Part shown: positions 8,346-15,838 of the stretch, one piece after another
Position numbering within the stretch: the first letter of the stretch is position 1
How the letters are laid out: every line of letters starts with the position of its first letter
Origin: Pseudomonadota bacterium
Lineage (GTDB): Bacteria; Myxococcota; Myxococcia; Myxococcales; Vulgatibacteraceae
Length of the DNA: 15,838 bases
Assembly (NCBI GenBank): GCA_023436385.1
Contig: JAEZJH010000028.1
Span: 1-15,838 of the forward strand
Reading direction: 5' to 3'
Program-made: the position numbers and the translations under genes
The notes under the pieces: generated by a model
The model's input: the letters and a program-made list of their open reading frames with translations, nothing else
Told to the model about the DNA's origin: nothing
The model's database searches: none

Positions 8346-10055
8346 CTACGCCTCCACCCCGCCCAGAACGGGCGGTGCGGGCAGTATAACGGCAAATCGC
8401 GCACCCTCGCCCGGGCGACTCTCCACCTCGATCTCGCCGCCGTGGGCCTCGACGATCCCGTGGCAGATCGAGAGGCCCAGGCCGGTACCGCCGGCCTTGG
8501 TGGTGAAGAAGGGCTCGAAGAGCCGCGCCTGGTCGGCGGGAGCGATGCCCGGACCCCGGTCCTCGACCCGGAGGAAGACCCGGTTCTTGCCGGGCACGAT
8601 GCCGGTGCTGACGCGCACCGTGCCGCCGTCGGGGGAGGCCTGCACCGCGTTCAGGGTCAGGTTCCAGAGCACCTGCTCGAGCTGCTTCTCGTCGGCCCGG
8701 GCCACCGCCGGCGCCAGCTGCCGCTCCAGCCGGACCCCGGCCGCCTGGGGATCGCCGGCGAGGGCGCCGACCACGTGCTCGGCGAGCCGCGCCAGATCCA
8801 CCGAGGCGGCGCGGACCGCCGCCGGCCGGGCGAAGGCGAGGAAATCGGAGACCAGGCGATTCAACCGTTGGGTCTCCCGCAGCGCGATGCCCCGGAGCTT
8901 CCGGTCGGACTCGTCGCCGCTCCCGGCGCCGAGCAGCTCCACCGCTCCGGCGATCGAGGCGAGGGGGTTGCGCAGCTCGTGGGCAAGGCCGGCGGCCAGC
9001 TTGCCCACCGCGGCGAGCCGCTCGGTGCGGAGCGCCCGGGCCTCCAGCTCCTTGATCCGGGTGAGGTCCTGGAAGGAGGCGGTGGAGCCGATCCGCATCC
9101 GCCGCTCGTCGAGGAGCGGGGCGACGGTGAAGCCGAGGACCCGGGTGGTGCCGTCGGGGCAACTCCAGGCGAAGTCGGTGCGCCGCGAGGCGCGGGACTC
9201 GAGTGCCTCGAGGAGCGCGGGCCGGAGCTGGGGAAACACCTTGTCGAGCGGCTGGAGCTCGAACGTCTCGAGCGAGGCGCCCAAAATCTCCTCGCCGGCC
9301 CGGTTGACGAAGGTGATCCGGCCGGTCTCGTCGGCGGTGACGATGCCGGCGGAGAGCGACCGGACGATGGCGTCGTGGAGCACCGACAGGTGCACCAGGC
9401 TCCGCTCCGCCCGCCGCGCCCGCTCGCCGGCCCGCCGCGCCTGGCCGGCGACGTAGCTGGCGAGCACCGCGGTCAAGGCGAAGGCGGTGGCGTGGGTGAC
9501 CAGGAGCTGGGCCAGCTGGTGGCCGGCGATCCGCGATTGCGCCAGCCCGGCGTCGGGCGGCGAGAGGCCGCCGTACTGGAGCGCCAGGATCAGCGCCCCA
9601 TCGGCGAGCCAGGAGCCGGCGGCGGCGACCCAGGCCCCGGGTCTCCCGAGGAGGAGGCTCCCGTTGACGATCGCCAGGAGGAACATGAACGTGAACAGCG
9701 AGTCGGCGCCGCCGGTCAGGTAGACCAGGAAGCCGGCGAAGATCACGTCGCCGGCGATCTGCACGATCGCCAGGGCCCGGAGCCACCTCCGGTACCGGAG
9801 CAGCAGCACCACCCCGATCTGCAGGGCGTTGGTGAAGGTGGCGAGGATGGAGAGGAGCGGCACCACGCTCCCGCCCAGCGGTTCGCCGGGCTGGAGGGCG
9901 AGGAGCGCGGTGGTGCCGATCAGGACGGTGACGGCGGCGATGCGGAACGCCGCCAGCCACAAGAGCTTCCGGTGGAGGTCCCCTCCCTCCGCGTTCTCCG
10001 CGGGGCCGGAAGCCCCGCGCGTCGCCGGGACGGGAGAAGCTAGCTCCACCGGCAC
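8346..10055 (-). CDS. pilS: PilS membrane sensor histidine kinase
   Basis: This is a 569-residue kinase. Six predicted membrane helices (about 29-200) are followed by a PAS domain (about 220-335), then the dimerisation and phospho-acceptor domain with H359 in GLAHELRNP. The ATPase domain has the N box (NLTLNAVQASPDGG), the G1 box (VEDRGPGI) and the G2 box (GGTGLGLSI). This layout matches PilS, which senses pilin in the membrane and phosphorylates PilR. The GTG at 10055 begins six bases after the pilC stop, and AGGAG overlaps that stop codon, so translation is probably coupled. A second GTG at 10049 has more usual spacing to AGGAG and may be the true start. The N-terminal ~28 residues before the first helix are longer than strictly needed. 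Confidence 0.92.
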   Translation of the reverse strand: MPVELASPVPATRGASGPAENAEGGDLHRKLLWLAAFRIAAVTVLIGTTALLALQPGEPLGGSVVPLLSILATFTNALQIGVVLLLRYRRWLRALAIVQIAGDVIFAGFLVYLTGGADSLFTFMFLLAIVNGSLLLGRPGAWVAAAGSWLADGALILALQYGGLSPPDAGLAQSRIAGHQLAQLLVTHATAFALTAVLASYVAGQARRAGERARRAERSLVHLSVLHDAIVRSLSAGIVTADETGRITFVNRAGEEILGASLETFELQPLDKVFPQLRPALLEALESRASRRTDFAWSCPDGTTRVLGFTVAPLLDERRMRIGSTASFQDLTRIKELEARALRTERLAAVGKLAAGLAHELRNPLASIAGAVELLGAGSGDESDRKLRGIALRETQRLNRLVSDFLAFARPAAVRAASVDLARLAEHVVGALAGDPQAAGVRLERQLAPAVARADEKQLEQVLWNLTLNAVQASPDGGTVRVSTGIVPGKNRVFLRVEDRGPGIAPADQARLFEPFFTTKAGGTGLGLSICHGIVEAHGGEIEVESRPGEGARFAVILPAPPVLGGVEA

Positions 10056-10061
10056 CGGCTC

Positions 10062-11321
10062 CTACTTGATGGTATCGGCCATGGTGAAGATCGGCAGATA
10101 CATGGCGATCATGAAGAAGCCGACCACGCCGCCCAGGAACACCATCATCACCGGCTCGAGCATCGAGGTGAGCGCGGCCACGGCGGCGTCCACCTCCTCG
10201 TCGTAGAAGTCGGCGATCTTCCCGAGCATGGCGTCGAGGGCGCCGGTGGCCTCGCCGACGCCGATCATCTGCACCACCATCGACGGGAAGACCCCGCTCT
10301 CGGCGAGCGGCTCGGCGATGGTCTTGCCCTCGGAGATCCGCTGCCGGGTGAGCTGGATCGCCTTGATCACCACGGTGTTGCCGGCGGTCTTGGCGGTGAT
10401 GTCGAGGGCGTCGAGGATCGGGACGCCGGAGGAGATCATCGTCCCCAGGTTCCGGGGGAACCGGGCCACCGCCACCTTGCGGATCAGGGTCCCGAAGAGC
10501 GGGGTCCGGATCACGAAGCGGTCCCACATCTCCCGGCCGTTCTTGTTCTTCAGGAACATCCGGAAGGCGATGGCGCCGCCGACCAGGACCGCGATCAGTG
10601 GGACGATGAAGTCCTGGAGCCAGTTGGAGATATCGATGAGGAGCTGGGTGGGCCCGGGGAGGGCGCCGCCCATGTCCTTGAACATCTTCTCGAAGGTGGG
10701 GGTGACGAAGAGCAGGAGGATGGCGACGCAGCCGATCGCCACCACCAGGACGATCGACGGATAGACCATCGCGCCCTTGACCTTGGTCTTCAGCTTCTCG
10801 TTCTTCTCGATGTAGACGGCGAGCCGGTTGAGGATGGTGTCGAGGATGCCGCCCACCTCGCCGGCAGCCACCAGGTTCACGTACAGCTCGTCGAAGATCT
10901 TCGGGTGATCGGCGAGGGCGTCGGCGAAGGTGGAGCCCGACTCCACCTTGGCCTTCACCTTGGCGAGGATCTTCCGGAACTCCGCGTTCTCCGCCTGGGT
11001 GGAGAGGATCTCCAGCGCCTGCACCAGCGGCAGGCCGGCGTCGATCATCGTGCAGAACTGCCGGGTGAAGACGACCAGGTCCTTCTGCGTCGGCCCGCCG
11101 ATCCCCGGGATGGTGATCTCGGTCGGCTTCTTCTTCACCTTGGTCGGCAAAAGGCCCATCTGCCGCAGGCGGCTCTCCACCGCCTCCCGGCCGGTGGCCT
11201 CCATCTCCCCCGACCTCTCCTCGCCGCTCTTGGTCTTCGCCTTCCAGAGGTAGACGGGTAGCTTCGGCGGTGCCGCCTGCTTCGTGGGCTTGGTCTGCTG
11301 CTGCAGGGCCGGTCCGGCCAT
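10062..11321 (-). CDS. pilC: PilC inner-membrane platform protein
   Basis: This is a 419-residue GspF/PilC-family protein with two copies of the GspF fold. The first begins near FTRQFCTMIDAGLPLVQAL and the second near RFPRNLGTMISSGVPILDAL. Three membrane helices are visible: about 170-195 (YPSIVLVVAIGCVAILLLFV), about 220-240 and the C-terminal SMLEPVMMVFLGGVVGFFMI. PilC sits in the inner membrane, links PilB and PilT to the growing fibre and transfers pilins. Two in-frame ATGs are six bases apart (11327 and 11321). GGAGG at 11334-11330 is two bases from the first and eight from the second, so 11321 is chosen. The N-terminus contains a Pro/Gln/Lys-rich tail before the family core at PVYLWKAKTKSGEE. 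The gene is separated from pilT by 94-100 bases holding two hairpins. Confidence 0.94.
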   Translation of the reverse strand: MAGPALQQQTKPTKQAAPPKLPVYLWKAKTKSGEERSGEMEATGREAVESRLRQMGLLPTKVKKKPTEITIPGIGGPTQKDLVVFTRQFCTMIDAGLPLVQALEILSTQAENAEFRKILAKVKAKVESGSTFADALADHPKIFDELYVNLVAAGEVGGILDTILNRLAVYIEKNEKLKTKVKGAMVYPSIVLVVAIGCVAILLLFVTPTFEKMFKDMGGALPGPTQLLIDISNWLQDFIVPLIAVLVGGAIAFRMFLKNKNGREMWDRFVIRTPLFGTLIRKVAVARFPRNLGTMISSGVPILDALDITAKTAGNTVVIKAIQLTRQRISEGKTIAEPLAESGVFPSMVVQMIGVGEATGALDAMLGKIADFYDEEVDAAVAALTSMLEPVMMVFLGGVVGFFMIAMYLPIFTMADTIK

Positions 11322-11329
11322 CCCCATGT

Positions 11330-11334
11330 CCTCC
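11330..11334 (-). promoter_or_regulatory. Shine-Dalgarno deciding the pilC start
   Basis: On the - strand GGAGG is followed by AC, then ATG-GGG-ATG. Spacing is two bases to the first ATG, too close for normal initiation, and eight bases to the second. The second ATG (11321) is therefore the likely pilC start. Confidence 0.7.
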
Positions 11335-11349
11335 GCGGTGTTTCGCGAG

Positions 11350-11370
11350 CCGGGGCGATCCTAGCCCCGG
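11350..11370 (-). repeat. Perfect 7-bp hairpin in the pilT-pilC spacer
   Basis: CCGGGGC (11350-11356) and GCCCCGG (11364-11370) pair perfectly around the 7-base loop GATCCTA. The hairpin lies about 15 bases upstream of the pilC Shine-Dalgarno on the transcribed - strand. It may act as an attenuator, an mRNA-stability element or a processing signal. No T-run follows. Confidence 0.6.
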
Positions 11371-11377
11371 GCCCCCT

Positions 11378-11399
11378 CCCGGTCGAGATTGCGACCGGG
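11378..11399 (-). repeat. Perfect 8-bp hairpin in the pilT-pilC spacer
   Basis: CCCGGTCG (11378-11385) and CGACCGGG (11392-11399) pair perfectly around a 6-base loop. On the - strand it begins 22 bases after the pilT stop and is followed within 7 bases by the second hairpin at 11370-11350. The pair could reduce read-through from pilT to pilC or protect the 3' end of the upstream message. Confidence 0.6.
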
Positions 11400-11421
11400 C
11401 CCTACCCTCCCGCACCCGCCC

Positions 11422-12513
11422 CTACGGCCGCATCCCCGGGCGCGCCGCCTGCCCCTGCGAGAGGATGTTCCGCAATTCCTCGGGATCGGAGGAGCGGCCC
11501 AGGGCCTCCTCCATGGTGATCAGCCGGCGGGTAACCAGCGCCGCCAGGGACTGGTTGAAGGTCTGCATCCCGAACTTCGCCTGGCCCACCTGCATCTGCG
11601 AATACACCTGGTGGACCTTGTCCTCGCGGATCAGGTTCCGGATCGCGGGGTTGGGGATCATCACCTCGATCGCCAGCACCCGGCCCGGACCGCCGGCCTT
11701 CGGCAGGAGGTTCTGGGTGACCACGCCCTCGAGCACGAAGGAGAGCTGCGCCCGGACCTGCGGCTGCTGGTAGGGCGGGAAGACGTCGAGGATGCGGTTG
11801 ATGGTCTGCACCGCCGAGTTGGTGTGCAGGGTGGCGAAGGCCAGGTGGCCGGTCTCGGAGACCACCAGCGCCGCCTCGATGGTCTCGAGGTCGCGCATCT
11901 CGCCGATCAGGACCACGTCGGGGTCCTGCCGGAGGATGTACTTCAGCGCCTTCTTGAACGACTGGGTATCCGCCCCCACCTCCCGCTGGTTCACCAGGCA
12001 GTTCTTGTGGGGATGCAGGTACTCGATCGGATCCTCGATGGTGATGATGTGCTCGTGCCGGTCGGTGTTGATCTTGTCGATGATCGACGCGAGGGTGGTC
12101 GACTTGCCGGAGCCGGTGGGCCCGGTGACCAGCACCAGGCCGCGGGGCTTCTCCGCCAGGGAGGCGATCACCGGCGGGAGGCCCAGCTCCTGGAAGGTGA
12201 GGATCTTGAAGGGGATGGTCCGGAAGGCGCCGGCCACCGCGCCGCGTTGCATGAAGACGTTGGCCCGGAACCGCGACAGCCCCTTGACTCCGAAGGAGAG
12301 GTCGAGCTCGTTCTCCTCCTCGAACTTGTGCTTCTGGGCGTCGGTGAGGATCGAGTAGCAGAGCTGCTTGGTCTCCACCGGGGTGAGCGGCGCCGTCTTC
12401 AGCGGCACCAGCTTGCCGTCGATGCGGAGCTGCGGCGGCGAGCCGGTGGTGATGTGGAGGTCGGAGGCCCCCTTCTCCACCATCGCCTTGAGGAGCTGAT
12501 GCAGGTTGGCCAC
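11422..12513 (-). CDS. pilT: PilT retraction ATPase
   Basis: This is a 363-residue secretion-family ATPase. The N-terminus MANLHQLLKAMVEKGASDLH is highly typical of PilT. It has Walker A GPTGSGKSTT with K137, the Asp box (IITIEDPIEYLH), Walker B (VVLIGEMRD) and the His box (ATLHTNSAV). The C-terminal AIRNLIRED motif matches the AIRNLIRE signature needed for retraction in PilT. It forms a hexamer at PilC that depolymerises the pilus for twitching. The GTG at 12513 has GGGAG six bases upstream and follows the pilB stop by 24 AT-rich bases, so it is in the pilB operon. The C-terminal ~20 residues (from about 340) run slightly past the usual end of the family. Confidence 0.95.
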   Translation of the reverse strand: MANLHQLLKAMVEKGASDLHITTGSPPQLRIDGKLVPLKTAPLTPVETKQLCYSILTDAQKHKFEEENELDLSFGVKGLSRFRANVFMQRGAVAGAFRTIPFKILTFQELGLPPVIASLAEKPRGLVLVTGPTGSGKSTTLASIIDKINTDRHEHIITIEDPIEYLHPHKNCLVNQREVGADTQSFKKALKYILRQDPDVVLIGEMRDLETIEAALVVSETGHLAFATLHTNSAVQTINRILDVFPPYQQPQVRAQLSFVLEGVVTQNLLPKAGGPGRVLAIEVMIPNPAIRNLIREDKVHQVYSQMQVGQAKFGMQTFNQSLAALVTRRLITMEEALGRSSDPEELRNILSQGQAARPGMRP

Positions 12514-12537
12514 GGCGCACTCCCAAGCAAGAAATAA

Positions 12538-14244
<1,707 letters not shown>

Positions 14245-14339
14245 GTTCCCTGATACCCCCGTGCCGGCGTCGCCGGCGGAGTCCCGGCGATGCACCGGGC
14301 GGCTTCCTACCCCGTCGGCGGAGGGAAGACGAGCCGGCG

Positions 14340-14368
14340 AGTGTAGCGGTGGGGGTACGGGCCGTCAA
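14340..14368 (-). promoter_or_regulatory. Sigma-70-type promoter for the pilBTCSR operon
   Basis: Read on the - strand, TTGACG (14368-14363; five of six consensus bases) and TACACT (14345-14340; four of six) are separated by exactly 17 bases. The site sits in the 168-base gap between ribF and pilB, about 95 bases upstream of the pilB ATG, in a locally AT-rich patch within very GC-rich DNA. It would give pilB its own start independent of ribF. Confidence 0.6.
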
Positions 14369-14373
14369 CCAGA

Positions 14374-14385
14374 CAACAAGTGTTG
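14374..14385. promoter_or_regulatory. CAACA-N2-TGTTG dyad next to the pilB promoter
   Basis: A perfect 5-bp inverted repeat with a 2-base centre lies five bases upstream of the predicted -35 box. The size and position would suit a small dimeric regulator acting as an activator. It does not resemble an NtrC-type enhancer site. It could also be chance in an AT-rich patch. Confidence 0.35.
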
Positions 14386-14412
14386 AATGCCCGATTTTCC
14401 AAGGCTTTTCCG

Positions 14413-15384
14413 CTAGCGCGCGTTCACCGTGGGTGGGAGGACCACCGCGGGATCCGGAGGAACGGAGGCGATCCGGCGCGCCTGGGCGACGTCCGCCTGG
14501 ATCTGTGCGAGGAGGGCGTTCACGTCGCGGAAGCGCTCCTCGCCCCGCAACCGCTCGAGAAAGGCCACGGCGATCGGCTGGCCGTAGAGGTCGGGGGAGA
14601 CGTCGAGGAGGTGGACCTCCACGGTGAGCTCCTCGACGCCGAAGGTGGGCTTCACCCCGATGTTGGCGGCGCCGGCCGTCGGGCGATCGAGCCCCGGGGC
14701 GATCGCCTGGACCGCGTAGACACCGGTGGCGGGGACCAGCTCGGTGGCCGGGGCGACGTTGGCGGTGGGGAGGCCGATGGTCCGACCGCGGCCGTGGCCC
14801 GGGACCACCGTGCCGTCGAGGAGAAACGGCCGGCCGAGGAGCTGCGCCGCCGCGGCGACCCGGCCGGTGAGGACCAGCTCCCGGATCTTCGACGAGCTGA
14901 CCGTGAAGCCCTGGACCTGGACCGCCGGCACCACGTGGACGGTGGCCCGGCCCTCGAGGAGGCGGGAGAGCGCCGGGACGTCGCCGACCCGGCCCTTGCC
15001 GAAGGTGAAGTCGTAGCCGACCACCACGTCGCGGGCGTCGAGGCGCCCGGAGAGATCCCGGCGGGCGAACTCCTCCGCGGAGGTGGCGGCGTAGTCCCGG
15101 TCGAAGGGCTGGACCACCACCGCGTCGACGCCGGCGGCCTCGAGGAGCTGGAGCTTCCGGGGCAGCGTGCAGACCAGCGGCGGGGCGATGGCGGCGGAGA
15201 GGACCTTGGCCGGGTGCGGCTCGAAGGTGAGGGCCACCGCGGCAGCGCCCCGCGGGTGGGCGATCGCCCGGGCCCGATCGACGAGCGCCCGGTGGCCCAG
15301 GTGGACCCCGTCGAAGTTGCCGATCGCCACCGCGCAGCCGGGAAGGCGGCCGCGTGCTTCCTCGAGCGAGCCGAAGATCTTCAT
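14413..15384 (-). CDS. ribF: Bifunctional riboflavin kinase / FAD synthetase
   Basis: This is a 323-residue RibF. It converts riboflavin to FMN and then FAD in the cytoplasm. The N-terminal FAD synthetase domain has the nucleotidyl-transferase motif GNFDGVHLGH (about 18-27) and GYDFTFGKGRVGD. The C-terminal kinase domain begins around SSKIRELVLTGRV and carries GRTIGLPTANV, whose PTAN motif is conserved. Length is normal. The ATG at 15384 gives the usual family N-terminus (MKIFGSLEEA) but has no Shine-Dalgarno. An in-frame TTG at 15420 has GGAGG well placed and would add 12 residues, so the true start may be there. It is a housekeeping gene, about 58-94 bases from the amidohydrolase and 168 bases from pilB, probably not functionally linked to the pilus. 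Confidence 0.93.
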   Translation of the reverse strand: MKIFGSLEEARGRLPGCAVAIGNFDGVHLGHRALVDRARAIAHPRGAAAVALTFEPHPAKVLSAAIAPPLVCTLPRKLQLLEAAGVDAVVVQPFDRDYAATSAEEFARRDLSGRLDARDVVVGYDFTFGKGRVGDVPALSRLLEGRATVHVVPAVQVQGFTVSSSKIRELVLTGRVAAAAQLLGRPFLLDGTVVPGHGRGRTIGLPTANVAPATELVPATGVYAVQAIAPGLDRPTAGAANIGVKPTFGVEELTVEVHLLDVSPDLYGQPIAVAFLERLRGEERFRDVNALLAQIQADVAQARRIASVPPDPAVVLPPTVNAR

Positions 15385-15478
15385 CGCGGGAGCGGTACCG
15401 CCGGGCCCTTTCTCCGTCAAGCCCCGCCTCCCCCGTCACCACGAGACGCCCCCGATCTCGCGAGCGGTCCTCGGGCGA

Positions 15479-15838
15479 TCAGATCCCCGCCCGCGCCCGG
15501 ACCCGCCGGGCCTCCTCCACCGCCTCCCGGACCACCCGCTCCTCGTCCACGGTGAGGAGCCTTCCGTCCCGGAGCACCGGGCGTCCGTCGATCCAGACCG
15601 ATCGCACGTCGGACCGGCCGGCGGCGAAGACGATCCGGCCGTAGACGTCGCCACCCCAGGGCACCGTGCCCGGCCGCGCCAGATCGAGGAGCACGAGGTC
15701 GGCCCGCTTGCCGACCTCGATCGAGCCGAGCTCCGCCTCGAGGCCCATCGCCCGGGCTCCGCCCAGGGTGGCGAGTTCCACCACCTGCCGCGCGGAGAGG
15801 GCCGCCGGGCCGAGCCGGGGCCGGGGGAGGAGCGCGGC
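15479..15838 (-). CDS. Amidohydrolase, C-terminal part (5' end outside window)
   Basis: An open frame enters from the right edge (first codon at 15838-15836) and stops at 15479, covering about 119 residues. LSARQVVELATLGGARAMGL followed by GSIEVGKRADLVLLDL is the hallmark end of ATZ/TRZ-type metal-dependent amidohydrolases. The final SVWIDGRPVLRDGRLLTVDE is typical of the 5-methylthioadenosine/S-adenosylhomocysteine deaminase group. The catalytic metal ligands lie in the missing part, so the substrate cannot be judged. An internal GTG at 15784 is not the start, because family sequence continues upstream of it. It is probably co-directional with ribF and may share a transcript. Confidence 0.85.
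   Translation of the reverse strand, partial: AALLPRPRLGPAALSARQVVELATLGGARAMGLEAELGSIEVGKRADLVLLDLARPGTVPWGGDVYGRIVFAAGRSDVRSVWIDGRPVLRDGRLLTVDEERVVREAVEEARRVRARAGI

Overview
This window of very GC-rich DNA carries a type IV pilus (T4P) locus. The gene content and order (a minor-pilin/PilY1 operon meeting pilB-pilT-pilC-pilS-pilR) look most like a myxobacterium-type deltaproteobacterium (Myxococcota). That assignment comes from protein character and synteny as I remember them, not from a database search. Almost every base is coding. The gene-free gaps are all below 300 bases.

Left half, + strand. The window opens inside the last ~87 codons of a PilY1-like gene, which ends at 266 and is followed by a hairpin terminator (275-301). 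After a 206-base gap comes a second unit: fimT/gspH-like (473-1081), pilV-like (1078-1620), pilW-like (1623-2678), pilX-like (2687-3196), a full-length pilY1 (3234-6221) and a small TPR lipoprotein (6221-6883). The genes overlap or lie within 40 bases of each other, so they read as one operon. These products should form the priming and tip complex of a pilus: minor pilins that start the fibre, with the PilY1 adhesin on top. The truncated first gene and the full-length pilY1 share a recognisable C-terminal end, so the locus carries tandem PilY1 paralogues.

Right half, - strand. Reading leftward from the right edge: the C-terminal part of an amidohydrolase (cut by the window end), ribF, then pilB, pilT, pilC, pilS and pilR. 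The last five form the motor and regulatory block: extension ATPase, retraction ATPase, inner-membrane platform, sensor kinase and sigma-54 response regulator. A good sigma-70-type promoter (14340-14368) with an adjacent small dyad lies between ribF and pilB. Two perfect hairpins sit between pilT and pilC. The two operons converge at 6884-6929, over a 9-bp inverted repeat that probably serves as a terminator.

Working together: PilB and PilT drive assembly and disassembly through PilC, PilS-PilR adjust transcription, and the + strand operon supplies tip proteins. The major pilin (pilA), the prepilin peptidase and pilMNOPQ are not in the window. The most notable points are the paired PilY1 genes, predicted calcium loops in PilW, PilX and PilY1, a degenerate MIDAS in PilY1, the unassigned TPR lipoprotein and the pilT-pilC double hairpin. 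I did not find a clearly new system. These are refinements on a known machine.
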